From the NCBI RefSeq assembly GCF_963678635.1, contig NC_087063.1, forward strand, positions 15,753,006-15,817,005: a stretch of 64,000 nt of DNA. The letters are read 5' to 3'. This stretch comes from Symsagittifera roscoffensis (lineage: Eukaryota; Xenacoelomorpha; Acoela; Convolutidae). Position 1 is the first letter of the stretch, and the number at the start of each line of letters is the position of its first letter. The notes beneath the pieces were generated by a model that made no database searches, had not been told where the DNA came from, and saw nothing but the letters and a program-made list of their open reading frames with translations. The position numbers and the translations under genes were made by a program. This document shows, piece by piece, positions 33,701 through 42,366 of this stretch.

Positions 33701-34984
33701 GTATTCCCAGGAGTTCTGCAGACTGAGCAGAAGTATATAGGAAAATGGAGGGAAGCAATCGAAACGGAGATGAACATCAGACACAGCGAAACTTATTGTA
33801 GACCATCAGGAGCACGATATTTGGTGGGTTCAACGTTGGCTCCAATGTGCAAGAGCAGATACCCTGTACATTTCGTGGCTGTGGACGTGAAGAGTACAAG
33901 AACGATCGTGGATCAAGCTTTCTCAGTGCCAAAGTGCGTGAGATTGGCGAGAATGTCTGAAAAGTCTTACGAGTTACTATGTAAGATGTTCTCAGCAGTT
34001 CCAGAGAGAACCAAAGAGGAGTTGGAGTCAATACTAGGAAAGAAGTTCATGGGATATGTGAGCGGGAACTTCAGTGACTTTGAAAAACAGAAACAGAGAG
34101 GATCAACTGTCACAGATTACAATGCAGTAGATGAGAATGATGAAATCCACCGAGTGATGATGGAAGTGGAACCATTGCTGGAAGCTTCAGGAAAACGCAA
34201 TTGGAGGAGCATCATGTTGACACATGACGAGTTTCCTTGCCACTGCTTGCTGCAGACCTGGTGGTATCCCAAGCGTAGTAATTTGGTGTTGATCTGGGAC
34301 TCTGGAGAGCTGCTCTCCATGGGTTTACCAGATTCATCACAGCCCATAACAATAGTGATAGTGGGAGTTATGATGGCGATACGATGGCTGGAAGCTCATG
34401 TGAGAGAAAATAATAGACAGGAGGCACCGACGAGAGAACAATTGCAGAAATTAGATTGTCTAAAAGATTTAGATCTTTTTGAGACAATGTGCAAAGTTCT
34501 AAACATTCCGATGGAAGTGAAGAAGATATGGGCAAGAAAACGATTGATGCCATGGTTCAGAGCTAACATGACTGCATGGTTGTACGAGTATGCGAAAAAG
34601 CATATGTCGAAACATGGCAGAGTGTACAGTGAATATCAGCTGGACATTGGGGCAGGAGCTTTCAAGCGAGCTTTCGTGACCCATCGGAATGCAGTGACCA
34701 CCGCTGTGAAAAGAATTTCCAGGACGAGCGAGCGTAGTGGAAATGAGAAGGCAGAGATGCTGAAAGAAGATTTGGAGAGAAACGTGACGTTGTGTCTCCA
34801 CAACAGCTTCTGTAGAAACAGAGAATCAAACGTGGATCCCCTACCTTGCTGTAAACAGAGGGTGGAAGAGCAGAAGTGTTGGAGGACGGCTTCCAACAGC
34901 GTCAGGATAGTCAATGACGTGCTACAAGACACGGAAACCGAGAGTGCGGAGTCAGTGTCACAGGAGGAGGAAATGGAGCATTGA
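27797..34984 (+). CDS. Giant protein of unknown function, in frame after ORF2 (ORF3, 2395 codons)
   Basis: The frame continues directly from ORF2 after one TGA. The first codon is GTG and the first ATG is codon 57 (27965), yet the part before it reads as ordinary coding sequence. Readthrough of the TGA to a fusion of about 2980 residues is therefore plausible. Around residues 280-495 I see a degenerate SGNH-like module: ANSEF with S285 in place of GDS, AGIND with N336, and DDDH with D487 and H490. Around 1090-1220 is a Gln/Glu/Gly/Asp-rich linker. The rest (two large blocks, about 500-1090 and 1250-2330, with many Trp/Cys/His in the second) matches nothing I recognise. No transmembrane or signal segment, RT or protease motif is evident. 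It is intact over 7.2 kb in a young element, which argues that it is needed. Confidence 0.85.
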   Translation: MLKEEGTVSDTVITTFVPPNLETRLGTVPAAINYRQQSSSEPGRRTDVQDRLGEAPMRRTIHPRKRIGPVNQPIEEVAGTSRSDTRSETTSTSREERPSRGSLMWSRSIPSPWHIYKEELMKLDLQRVSFIEDARRMLNGATLSVSRLYSITGVDWLIAASTNFSSTTALRFADLEGLPSNNTIGPVNARPLQDVRLNHDERNREERPGRFLTARAPIGQHVKIFRQLTTPPGHVKERVYPKLVNQDGDAQRYGGLTAIKKDETIFAAYDKAEMRKAKIMVVANSEFVYTSKSLFWPDVIMLAAVDLDLLQSVSLAIGVQRQTEMNPITIVFAGINDHLHSRGFLSRLRDPATAENAVWPAIKDILESMGEVVDATKEGSFNKVTLRVVFALSPGYAYLPDGLKFVYAMVALLSEGKYDVIISAPNRMIEMENLRPLKAELPAVWSDISNAMRGFKDHALHMLVLDEVLGLELSNFSRQLKLKPGIDDDHRVITAMSNDLWFRAMEVASEDTRRKNSLETRAHLEAMVLRTKPEANQWLHLNPRVAALGADAFQQGPVMITKIHAYLLKEVNLAENAGEKTAEFVNRMCQITLETFWTQEVKGQEGFERTDSMLEGLGAGWTASFLAKVYPKISHYLIKEFLQAVVKVSIVELIALFVTFGAENFVKGPVILLTDGIQNLRLDGLLTLIAITHGNLGGLMKLARCPEQMKERVRNLDMKKSTDSWNKIRDLRHTLIQYLLQQNRFGTGEDETIEREEDVRRHVGGMPLLTDLSLAMRIDPLALIRGVTEFVTVIYGPAVTFAFPDVKVEAYRRSVLHLNLISAVDGSTLNWCEQHALRELMSEDLLFAKISEPEMTVINFDDHFCDRMGEVERGHIEVFPKLWNLRPYDKTNGEMTRVPRLTAAYHKVREETKDWGDYKKLPEAIPEFPLIRRMLLGAVSVVQTPRLRAFETNERRVGNFSATMDPYFVGRNAAVLQYTRFAYTDQATRRRISNAATPKPEGFDEEWRGLGLAPMRMRGRTELPEASVILTSVRKEMKAAGVLQTRIFLAPFGCEEIKVVHGEEEDKSAGTLLIPRFQEEADNDKQGPSNSNRDKSEGDDGQGGNRQTEEPMQQDQAGGEDDRASTGGTSSLDFNIFSDLENNADTLETTEPADEGISTLEPPSAFEEMKRNLPESSSPGNTRNNDQRILMESPRRRRIEASAKVLFLGTLPEEEWEVHHRDHESRTGCKLDRVAFMEEVWTVIQSYGTQSILKTGLNQPLMREVLDKLDECEGRLSELLIDSATDESEANSPIKMTPQDNEGEVVYLSRTRRGTMRSKMVIDKINAMKMKLGSRVMPRRIGKTKVDSEISMKAGNSAKRKGVEEVMDLGQGDYQLSGTDRILTDIAMVPPILMAGIKSTGYKSKRSDRSLTGATLEMEILSQCGESKMRDFKPSPMNHGKGSVAGQLTPVEYNRLTVSETVSIDEPTGGYMEMLEYRNSARGYVVALEDEKATEGYLEMMLQGTTLKQKAYGTLASSDVEAETIEQLVSLPWKAVVLRYFEEEMRTTPRIHALVAVPYVRTELQLRLAWCMMGLTREEYDSEERKRSKEEKVFLMTNLRDLIVQEGAAVACAKRRDALCFIRFLIEQISVPALSTCVKMLKEGDERTKAMFLLAMLDMQQSKPMRVNMKEPEELEPMKKIDEIRRFSNKELRLTKESMGALPKSSEYCGPIKKKSYSYVSGIIGIAYNPFLSEDIRDCFFDYEQAVLLRFWTSRIVTTKSVNNPQAKLGLVLEEEVTAPSVPKSDKRVEFGLGFSDELLRTSLMAVWELMKPSWCPSPNADSILRATQDIQRELNADCNLRDLNIIYNVMITASKSNGEDRVELPGWGPEDWVKPGSCLAEVCGLEGHVCGSLDCVKTLEKQHKQLTVLFGNVVMKARTETELIADCHGGTDVNLVTALGFYSMFGSLESLLNLEQKHEMVTAISVEVFPGVLQTEQKYIGKWREAIETEMNIRHSETYCRPSGARYLVGSTLAPMCKSRYPVHFVAVDVKSTRTIVDQAFSVPKCVRLARMSEKSYELLCKMFSAVPERTKEELESILGKKFMGYVSGNFSDFEKQKQRGSTVTDYNAVDENDEIHRVMMEVEPLLEASGKRNWRSIMLTHDEFPCHCLLQTWWYPKRSNLVLIWDSGELLSMGLPDSSQPITIVIVGVMMAIRWLEAHVRENNRQEAPTREQLQKLDCLKDLDLFETMCKVLNIPMEVKKIWARKRLMPWFRANMTAWLYEYAKKHMSKHGRVYSEYQLDIGAGAFKRAFVTHRNAVTTAVKRISRTSERSGNEKAEMLKEDLERNVTLCLHNSFCRNRESNVDPLPCCKQRVEEQKCWRTASNSVRIVNDVLQDTETESAESVSQEEEMEH

Positions 34985-35790
34985 CGAATGGTCGAGAAAA
35001 CAAGAGGCAGCAAGAAAGAAAATTAGAAGAATTTAGAAGTTTTAGAACTTCTAAACAACGAAAAAAGAAGAAAACAAAGGGATGATGAAGAAAAGTTAAA
35101 ACTCAGAATTGTTTTATGTGTGTGAAAAACTCAAGTGAGAAACCAAGCAACCAAGTTGTAATTGAAAACTGAAACATTTAGTTGAGTTTTGGAATTGTTG
35201 CATTTATAAATTTGCATTTTGGTTTTAGTTGAAGTGGCTTTAGAGACACTCACTTATTATTTATTTAGAAAGGCTTGAGGGAAGAGTATATTTAAATATT
35301 CCAGCCTGCATGATTGTTTTTAATCACTTAGGAAGACTGATAACTTTGTGGTGACATGAAAAACTTGAGTAACTTCTTGAGGAGGGAGGTTGTTGCATTG
35401 TTCTTTCTAACCACAAAGTTTCTTAGTTTTAATACTCAGGACAATAGACAAGCAAGATTTCCGAAGGGAAGGAGCATAGTAGGATAATTTTAGCTTGTTG
35501 GTTGGCAGGACTGTCCTGCAAGCCAACACCTTTTAAATCTAGGAGAAAAAGTTTCAATCGGGACATTGACACTGGAAGTCAGAAAATATGTTTTATCTTA
35601 AGTCATATCCTCAATGTGCAGATTAATGAAAGAATTTGAAGGCTATAGTGATGTAGTATGATGCCATTTATATTCTGCAGTGAGTCGATGTGACGTAGAT
35701 AAAAGTAATTTCGTGCATTTTGTAAATTCTGTTCGATGACACTGTAACCATTTAGAACATTGCGCGATTCAATGAGGACATTGACCAGAC
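34985..35790 (+). other. 3' untranslated region of the giant element
   Basis: About 800 bp of AT-rich sequence with no ORF lies between the ORF3 stop (TGA at 34982-34984) and the purine tract before the 3' LTR. It starts with an A-rich stretch of AGAAAA-type runs. I see no other structure. Confidence 0.6.
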
Positions 35791-35803
35791 TGTCCGGGGA
35801 GTA
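35791..35803 (+). other. Polypurine tract before the 3' LTR
   Basis: TGTCCGGGGAGTA abuts the TGTGAC of the 3' LTR. The purine core GGGGAG is in the position where plus-strand DNA synthesis is primed in LTR retrotransposons. The tract is short, but its 11-mer core recurs four times inside ORF1. Confidence 0.65.
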
Positions 35804-36725
35804 TGTGACATTCGACCAGAATGGCCAAAATGCAATTTATGCAGGATTCGAATTTTGAGCAGTAAGCCTTCCGAGTTGATGATTTCGAAGGATTAGCGAC
35901 GTTATTGGAACGTTTAGCCAAACGGTGAGGGCTAGAATATTCTAGTATTTTAAATTTTCAAAAATTCGAATGATGACGTCACGTTTCTGAGAAATGCTGA
36001 AACGGCCATTTTAACAAAAAAGCGAGTAAAAAACAGAACAACTTTTATCTGCGATTGCGAACAGTACGAAAATCGAGATTGGAAAACGACAACGAACTAC
36101 AGAATAGCAGAGAACGCTCCGAGTTGCAACTATTGTGCTGCTACAATAGTTGCAAGGCCGTTGCCAACAACGGTGAAGGGTGAGAACCAGCCTTCCGGAT
36201 TAGCAAGAAATCAAGAGTAAGGAGCTTGATTCAGCGGATTCAAGAATCCGGAAGGGTCTCGGGACGGAAACTTTTATTAACTCACATAAACTTTTAGCAT
36301 CCTGTCATGTCCTGACTTGAATTTAACTGATATTTTGATTAGTTTTGACAAGGATGAGGTGCTAGGAGTTGGGGGGAAAGGGTTGATCCATCTTCGATGG
36401 AGATGATGATTTTTATCTACTGAACAAAAACAATAGTAATATGATAAATAGTAGCCCTGTTTTTAGGAGTGACCTCGTGGTCTGGGGATACTGAGACCCA
36501 GCCATGAGCTCACTAATTTTGCATGTAATTCAGTTAATTTGAGCGTTCTGGTCGAAGCCGGAGAACAGTAACGTTTTTGTCAGCCTGATGTAAGAAAGAC
36601 CACCGAAAAGTACTGGCTTGGTAGAGACGGTGAAAAACATGCAAAGCTCTGTTTAGACGCTAGCCAGTCGTCTTAAGACTTAGTTTTGTTATCCGTCGAT
36701 ATGTATCTTCCGGGCGAATGTTACA
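35804..36725 (+). repeat. 3' LTR of the giant element
   Basis: 922 bp, matching 12185-13106 with one difference seen (G at 36493 against A at 12874). It ends GTTACA, after which the host sequence GATGTATTC begins. The flanking bases do not repeat the five bases left of the 5' LTR. Confidence 0.95.
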
Positions 36726-37013
36726 GATGTATTCATATAATGCTGGTATGGGCCATATCCAGCTTTTGCACGACCGTACCTAAACGGAAGGCCCCTTTTA
36801 TAATTTACTTTTTTTGTTTCTGTTGTCGCGATGACAAGGTCAATTCGAAATTTTGAAAAATTTCTTCTGATCCTAAAGCAACCCAACTTCTTCATATGAC
36901 CGACTGGCACATTTACCATGACTGTCGAATATGTGAAATTGTATTTTTTCGTTCAGATCCTTTCATCACACCTTACAGAAAAAAGATCCTTGATTTTAAT
37001 AGTTTTTTTTCAG
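36726..37013. other. Short host region between the giant element and CFAP74
   Basis: 288 bp with no gene seen. It ends in a T-rich tract and CAG at 37011-37013, the splice acceptor for the first CFAP74 coding exon. The giant element therefore lies within 0.3 kb of a host gene, probably in a 5' UTR intron or promoter region. Confidence 0.6.
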
Positions 37014-37014
37014 A

Positions 37015-37281
37015 ATGGATCTGAGTGTCGATGAAAATTTACTCGACGCAATAGATGACCTCGAGTATAAGTTCGACGAAGAGTATTTAGACGACGAAGG
37101 ATTGCAGTTTGGTCAAACCGATGAAGTCAACCCTCAGTCGTTGCTGTCTGGGACTAACGAGGATGACGGCGACATTGACAATAATGATTTCTCAGATAGT
37201 TTTTATGACGATGAAGGAATGGAGGATTTATTGGATTTTGACGATGATAAAGATCACGGAAAATTATCACAAAAAGACAAG
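37015..37281 (+). CDS. CFAP74: CFAP74 exon 1 (first coding exon)
   Basis: Acceptor TTTTTTTTCAG ends at 37013 and the start codon is at 37015, so only one untranslated base remains in this exon. The 89 codons are strongly acidic (runs such as FDEEYLDDEG and DFDDDKDHG), as at the N-terminus of CFAP74 proteins. The donor is AAG|GTGAGA at 37282, phase 0, which fits exon 2. An upstream noncoding exon or a trans-spliced leader must supply the 5' end. Assignment to CFAP74 rests on phase, order and acidic character, so it is less sure than exon 4. Confidence 0.7.
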
Positions 37282-37429
37282 GTGAGAAAATGAAAATGGT
37301 AAAATTAGGTAGAAGATGGTAAAAACAGAAATTCAAACTGATTTTTTAATTAAACGTTTGGTTGTTTTTCCTGTAAATACCGTGGTTTTGAAGAATCGAT
37401 GAAGGTAGCTCAGAATCTGATAAATTTCG

Positions 37430-37760
37430 TGATGACTTTTTTCTGGTTTTTGTTCCGGAAAAGTCTAAAAATTTGTTCGCGCTCATTTTTTTTCGCACTT
37501 TGATTTTTGATTTTTTTTTTAGTCCAGAAGGCATATTCCACTATCGAGTAGCGACAGTGTAAAAGTCACGCAAAACGATTGACTCCTAAATTCGATTGAC
37601 TCCTAAACGATTGATTCAGTTTTCTCAAATTGGGTTAATTTTATCTAAAAAGTTCTAGAAATTAGAGATTAAAGGCCATCAATTTTTCTCTGGAATTCGA
37701 AAGTAGAGATTTTTTCGAAAAACAAGTCAGTGTTTTTTTCTGTTTACTTGGGTTCATTGA
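37430..37760 (+). repeat. Dispersed repeat, copy 1
   Basis: The stretch resembles 56340-56700 in the same orientation. Shared landmarks in order are a CGCAC...TTTTGATTTTTTTT run, CAGTTTTCTCAAATTGGGTT, a TTCTAGAA/TTAGAG stretch, GGCCATC and AGATTTTTT. Divergence is high. The element type is unknown. Confidence 0.5.
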
Positions 37761-38099
37761 CTCTTTTCCATTTGCCTGTTGGCTATGTAAGTTCCCTTGT
37801 CTGGGGCAGCGCGTTGGTTGTTTCAAGTTTCGTTAAACGTTTTTAATGGGCTGAGGCAATGGTTCAATACTGCGGTTTTTTAAGCACTTCACTTTGAAGA
37901 TTGTTGGGCGGTTTCGTTGCGTCTGAAACCCACACTGCGACCCCTCGGGATGCCTTTTGTTAGCGGGGGAGGCAACTGCAGTAACTGAGTTCGTCCGTTT
38001 CGGCGAAACATCAAGACGTCAAATGGGAAATGGTTTTAATAGCAGTGCAATTCTTGGAACCTCCATGTAGACAGCTTTTAGAAAAGATCGAAGTTGAAA

Positions 38100-38700
38100 T
38101 AAATGAAGCCGAAATCTCGTCGGAATAACAAAGTCCAGACCCGAGTAAACGATGCAATACCACCAATTCTGCTGAAGAAAACTTCTGATGCTACATCTTC
38201 GTCGCTGAAAATCTTATCAAATATATAAATCTACGGAAATTTCAGTCTGGTGGAACCTTGGTATTTTGTCTCCAATTTTAAGGATAGTGATAGAAAATAA
38301 ATTTAAGTTACCGAACAGTTACGCTGTTGAACAATTATAAAATGCTTTGAAACATTCATGTTTCAAGCGATCGTGAAAGCTTTGCATCACTGATATGCGA
38401 TAACCAATACAGGGTGCAACCCAGAAGATGTCTTGTTGTTCAACTACTTTTGAGTTTGACCCAAATCTACAAAAGTATCTGTAGTATGCAACAATCTTTT
38501 TGTTTTGATTGACATCTCGAAAGCCTTCGATAAAATCAAACAACATCAGCGCCTAACAGAATTGTTACAACTCAACATATCAAAATGACTATTTGAGCTT
38601 GTCCGGGACTACCTGGGAGGGATAACTCAGCAGGTAAAATTAATAGAGGTGAAATCTGATTTTCTGCAATCACATCAGGGGTCCCTCAAGGTTTGCGGAC
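38100..38700 (+). pseudogene. Decayed non-LTR reverse transcriptase fragment
   Basis: In plus-strand frames interrupted by stops I read conserved non-LTR RT blocks: VNDAIPPILLKK near 38140-38175, DISKAFDKI near 38510-38536 (RT motif A), a VRDYLGGITQQVKL stretch near 38600-38640, and a GVPQG-like GGGTCCCTCAAGG near 38680. It lies tail to tail with the minus-strand element next to it and stops at its AAC tail. It is clearly inactive. Confidence 0.7.
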
Positions 38701-38747
38701 TGGGAAAGTGATCAGCACTCTTAAACACTGCTTTTGTCTGAAATACT

Positions 38748-38779
<32 letters not shown>
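38748..38779 (-). repeat. (TTG)n microsatellite, likely AAC tail of the minus-strand non-LTR element
   Basis: About ten TTG units on the plus strand, which is (CAA)n on the minus strand. It sits just past the C-terminal coding remnant of the minus-strand RT. CR1/L2-like elements often end in short tandem repeats instead of poly(A), so this may mark the element's 3' end. Confidence 0.55.
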
Positions 38780-41337
38780 ATAAGTTTCCAGCGTCGCTGG
38801 AGGAATCTCTTCCTATGAAGCCCAATGTCTCCAGTTGTTTCTGCATGAGTGACAGTCACATGCGTACTGCCATGTACAGGAGTTGTGGTGATTGTATTTG
38901 TTTCTGAAGTAATCGCAAAAGAATTTGTTAAGGCGATTTTTAAGTCCGAGTGGATTGTAGAAGTCCACACATGGGAGTAGATGGTTGGCAATTCGGCATG
39001 TTTTGAAGCAGAACCCAGTTGGTGCTTTTTCCGTTCTTACTAAAGGAAGCTCGAATTTCTCCACTTATGATTGACCACTGATGGAAGATTCCAAAGTTTG
39101 AAGTCAGTTGCAGATGTTTGATTTATTTTTGAAAGTTCTAATAGACCAAGATAGAGGGAGCATGTTGACTATTTCTAGCAGCGGTTGGTATTTCGTTGAA
39201 TAGTCATGTAGCACCCTTTTTAGCACGCGTTTTTAGAATGTTTCTAGCTTATGTACTAATGTTTTAGTGAGATGGATACATAGCGATGCGTAGCTGACAA
39301 TGGGCAGAATCCTTGATTTCTAGAGACAGAGTTTTGCATAAGGAATGATATCTGCTGAGGTGTTCCGCTTGACGAAATGTAGTATTCGAATGGATTTTTT
39401 GAGCTTTTCATCTATGTGGCTGCTCCAGGTGAGGTCATACCGGACGTGTACTACAAAGTCTTTCATGACTGCGGCGGGTTTCATAACTTCATTGTTTAGA
39501 ACGAAATTTGTAATCTTTCCACGGAACTGAAGAAATCCATTCTTGCCGTCCGCGAACTTCATTTCTCTAGCCTTTTCAGATCAAGGGAAATTTCAAGTTT
39601 TGAGTCAGTTCTGGTGATGATTTTTAGGTCATCAGTGAATAACAGCGCGTAAGAACTCAGGAATGACTCCGGTAGGTCATTGATAAAAATGCCAAAGAGA
39701 AGTGGGCCAATGACCGAGCCTTGACCTACACCCCTTGATATATTGAGCTTGATTGACTGCACATTCTCTAGCCGCACAAAGTGCTCCCTGTTCTCCAGGT
39801 AGTTAATCAGTAAGTCGAGAAAGCAGCCACCTACACCTAATTACCTAAATTTGAAGATTAACTCAGTGTGTGGAACTTTGTCAAAAGTTTTCGCAATGTT
39901 GGTGTAGATAGCAATTAGGTCAATGCTCGGGTTGTCAAGGGATTCATGAATTTACCGAAGATATCTAAGTAAGTTTGTTAGTACAGATTTGTTTTTGATA
40001 AAGCCATGTAGATACAAAGTTTTCGAAGTGGGCATAGAGAGGTCCATTCATACATTTTTCTAAGACCCTGCTCGAGAAATTCAAGAAGGTAACAGGCCTA
40101 CAGTTTTCAACGATGTTTCTCATTTTTTTAATGGATATGTGAGACGGCTCCGACTTTCCATTCATCTGGAATTGCTGTTTCGTTCGATGGCCTTGAAGAT
40201 GATATGAAGCGCATTGCTCATTGGTTCCGATAGTTTCTGGGAAAAAGATTGGTGGAATAGCATCTGGACCTCGCGACTTAGTTATGCCCGTCTCTTCGAG
40301 GAATAAAATTTTCCAAAGTTGGCGCGCCATCAGGGTTACCAGTGGTGCAATCAAATTGTGAATTTGGATGCAAATAGACAGATTGGAAATAATAATTAAA
40401 GAGCTCAGCTTTGTTTAGCATCTTCTTTGCTGTTTTTTCTCCAAGCCGAATTTCATCGGGAGTTTCTGCCGTTTTTTCATTGATTTAAAATGTTTGAATA
40501 GAAATTTTGTATTCCGATTTGAGAACAGAATGTTTTGATTGTCAGTTTTGTGGCGTTCAGCTTCTTCAAGCACAATCTTTTCTAGCTCTAGAACCTTTTG
40601 CTTCCTGTAGGATGTTGGTTTTGAAGAGTGCAGAATCCGCTGAGTTTTCAGACGTTTCAACAAATTAGAGGTGGTTGGTTTACACCAGACTGGTACACTT
40701 TGTCGGTGTGCCGTTTTCCGTAGAACAAATTTCTGAATAATCTTTTTGCAGTACTCTTTGTATTCAATGTTCATTCGATGATGTTTGTGTGACATTCAGC
40801 TTGCAAAAGGTTGGCGAGCATGTAGTCGCGGTTTTCATCATAATCTGCTGAGCAGAAACTGCAATAGCATTCGTAGATTGGTTTGTTTTCACTACATTTA
40901 ACGATAGTTCAATTGACACAGGGTTATGGTCTAAGAGGTCATAGAAATTTGTTATCCATATTTGTTTCCGCGCCAATAGTCTTGACAAACACCACATCAA
41001 GTGTGTTTTTTCCACAAGTAGAAACATCGGCAATTTTCTCTGCATTTAGTCGATCAATGAAGTACAGTACGTCATTTTCTTCTTTGTCGGGGCTCTAGTT
41101 GATTTCCCAGTTGGTGTTGGGGAAGTTCATGATTGGGTTATTTTTGTGTTGTAGCAGACCACTGCATATCTGGCTGCAGTCGTCGATAGTATAACGATAT
41201 AAGCTGTTTTCCGGTGGGTTGTAGAAGGTACAAATTGTGATAGGTGTCGACATCTGGACTTGTACTGCCACACAAGACGAGGGAAGTTGGATATTGAGTG
41301 TGTTTGCGGGAATATGTTTGTTAACAGCTATCAGCAC
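38780..41337 (-). pseudogene. CR1-like non-LTR retrotransposon ORF2 remnant (endonuclease and RT)
   Basis: Broken minus-strand frames follow the order of a CR1-like ORF2. The endonuclease pieces (41337-41095, 41045-40764) include NFPNTNWEI and LLDHNPVSIEL-type motifs. A linker follows (40795-40415). The RT pieces (40354-39965 with GPDAIPP; 39777-39559 with SRGVGQGSVIGPLLFGIFIN and a FTDD active site; 39562-39320) end in a C-terminal piece near 39064-38813 containing an LVRTEK and KNRLNKF stretch. Frameshifts and stops separate them. A product, if any, would be non-functional. Confidence 0.85.
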
Positions 41338-41446
41338 AACGGCATGGCGTGAGGCCCCATCGTTCGAAGGCTATCTTTCACTGCGGAAGATGTTAAAATC
41401 ATTTTGATACAGTTCTGCCTCGTTGGTGTTTTTGTTGAGCCAGGTT

Positions 41447-42366
41447 TCAGTGAGGCAAAGTGCCACGTAGGTGCTCGAGCTGATTGCAGTTGCTAGTTTC
41501 TGGTGTTTGATCGTCTAGTTGAACTTTCACGTCATGCATGTATAATTCGAAATTACGAATTTCTAGTTGAGCTGGTGTTACACCGTTGTTCAGTGATTCG
41601 CGCCTCTTCTTTAGGCACCTGTTTTCTCGTATAGTCTCTTCAATGGACAGCGCCGGCAGTATGTGAATACCAATATTTTTCATCCGTTTCCTATTTTCTG
41701 CGCTTTTTGCAAGTACCATTCTTACCTCCCAGTCGTTGCTCAGTGTGATAATTGCATTTCTAGGACTTTTGCGCTCTTTTTCGAATTTTCCCAATCTCTG
41801 TACTTTGTCTGTTTTCACTTCGTCTTCTATTTGGGTCATTACTTAGTTAAGTTTTTCGTTGGCGAGGAGTGCATTCTTCTTTGTTTTTGTTAAGGTCTTC
41901 AAGGAAACCACGTACACGAAAGCTTGATTTGACATGCGATGGTTTTCTGGTTTTTCCTTGGAGTCAATTTTTTCGGGGAGGGCATTTATCTTGGGTTCTA
42001 GCCTTTTTTCGATAACCTTGTTGACTATATCTTCAACGCCTTTCTCACATATTTCGAGTGCAGATATGACCCTTTCTTCTATTGTTTTTTCAAGATTCTG
42101 CTTAAGCTTATCAAGTTTGTTGCTCAGTTTATTGCCTAACTAGCCTGGTTTCAATAATTCTTCCTTATTTTTGGTCTCAACACTTTTGTCACAAAACAAG
42201 GCAATACACTCGCCAGTTCCTTGATTCCATTGATGGCAACATTTGATAATTCCATCCAGTTGGTGTTCAGGTGCATGTTAGTTTCACAGGATACGCAGTG
42301 GTAAACTTGTTCTTTGGCTTCAATGTTCCTTTTACAAGTTTTACAGGGAGGCATCATCGATGCCAA
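41447..42366 (-). pseudogene. CR1-like ORF1 remnant with PHD-type zinc finger
   Basis: The minus-strand frame from 42366 starts MASMMPPCKTCKRNIEAK and continues with CVSCETNMH, a C4-H-like zinc finger of the PHD type found in ORF1 of some CR1 elements. A second open piece (41839-41447) is Lys/Glu-rich with an RNAIITLSNDWEVRMVL stretch that could be an RRM-like segment. A frameshifted gap lies between them. It is upstream of the ORF2 remnant in the correct order. Confidence 0.7.

Larger units (their letters stand above)
12185..36725 (+). mobile_element. Intact giant Ty3/gypsy-like LTR retrotransposon, 24.5 kb
   Basis: Two 922-bp direct repeats with TG...CA ends (12185-13106 and 35804-36725) enclose a leader, a gag-pol ORF in Ty3/gypsy order (protease, RT, RNase H, integrase), two further large ORFs and a purine-rich tract immediately before the 3' LTR. 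I found one base difference between the LTRs (A at 12874, G at 36493), which implies recent insertion. All three ORFs are uninterrupted apart from the TGA between ORF2 and ORF3. Most LTR retrotransposons are 5-10 kb, and known giants such as plant Ogre and planarian Burro are comparable in size. GC content is visibly higher than in the flanking host DNA. No matching target-site duplication is seen (left TTGAT, right GATGT). Confidence 0.95.

Noticed and set aside
34260-34390. A third SGNH-like module in ORF3 (VLIWDSGELL followed by ITIVIVGVMM)
   Set aside because: Only two weak strands match. There is no GxND or DxxH, so similarity is likely chance.
32700-34980. Envelope protein in the giant element
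   Set aside because: Neither ORF2 nor ORF3 shows a signal peptide, a C-terminal membrane anchor or a furin-like site, so env is not supported.
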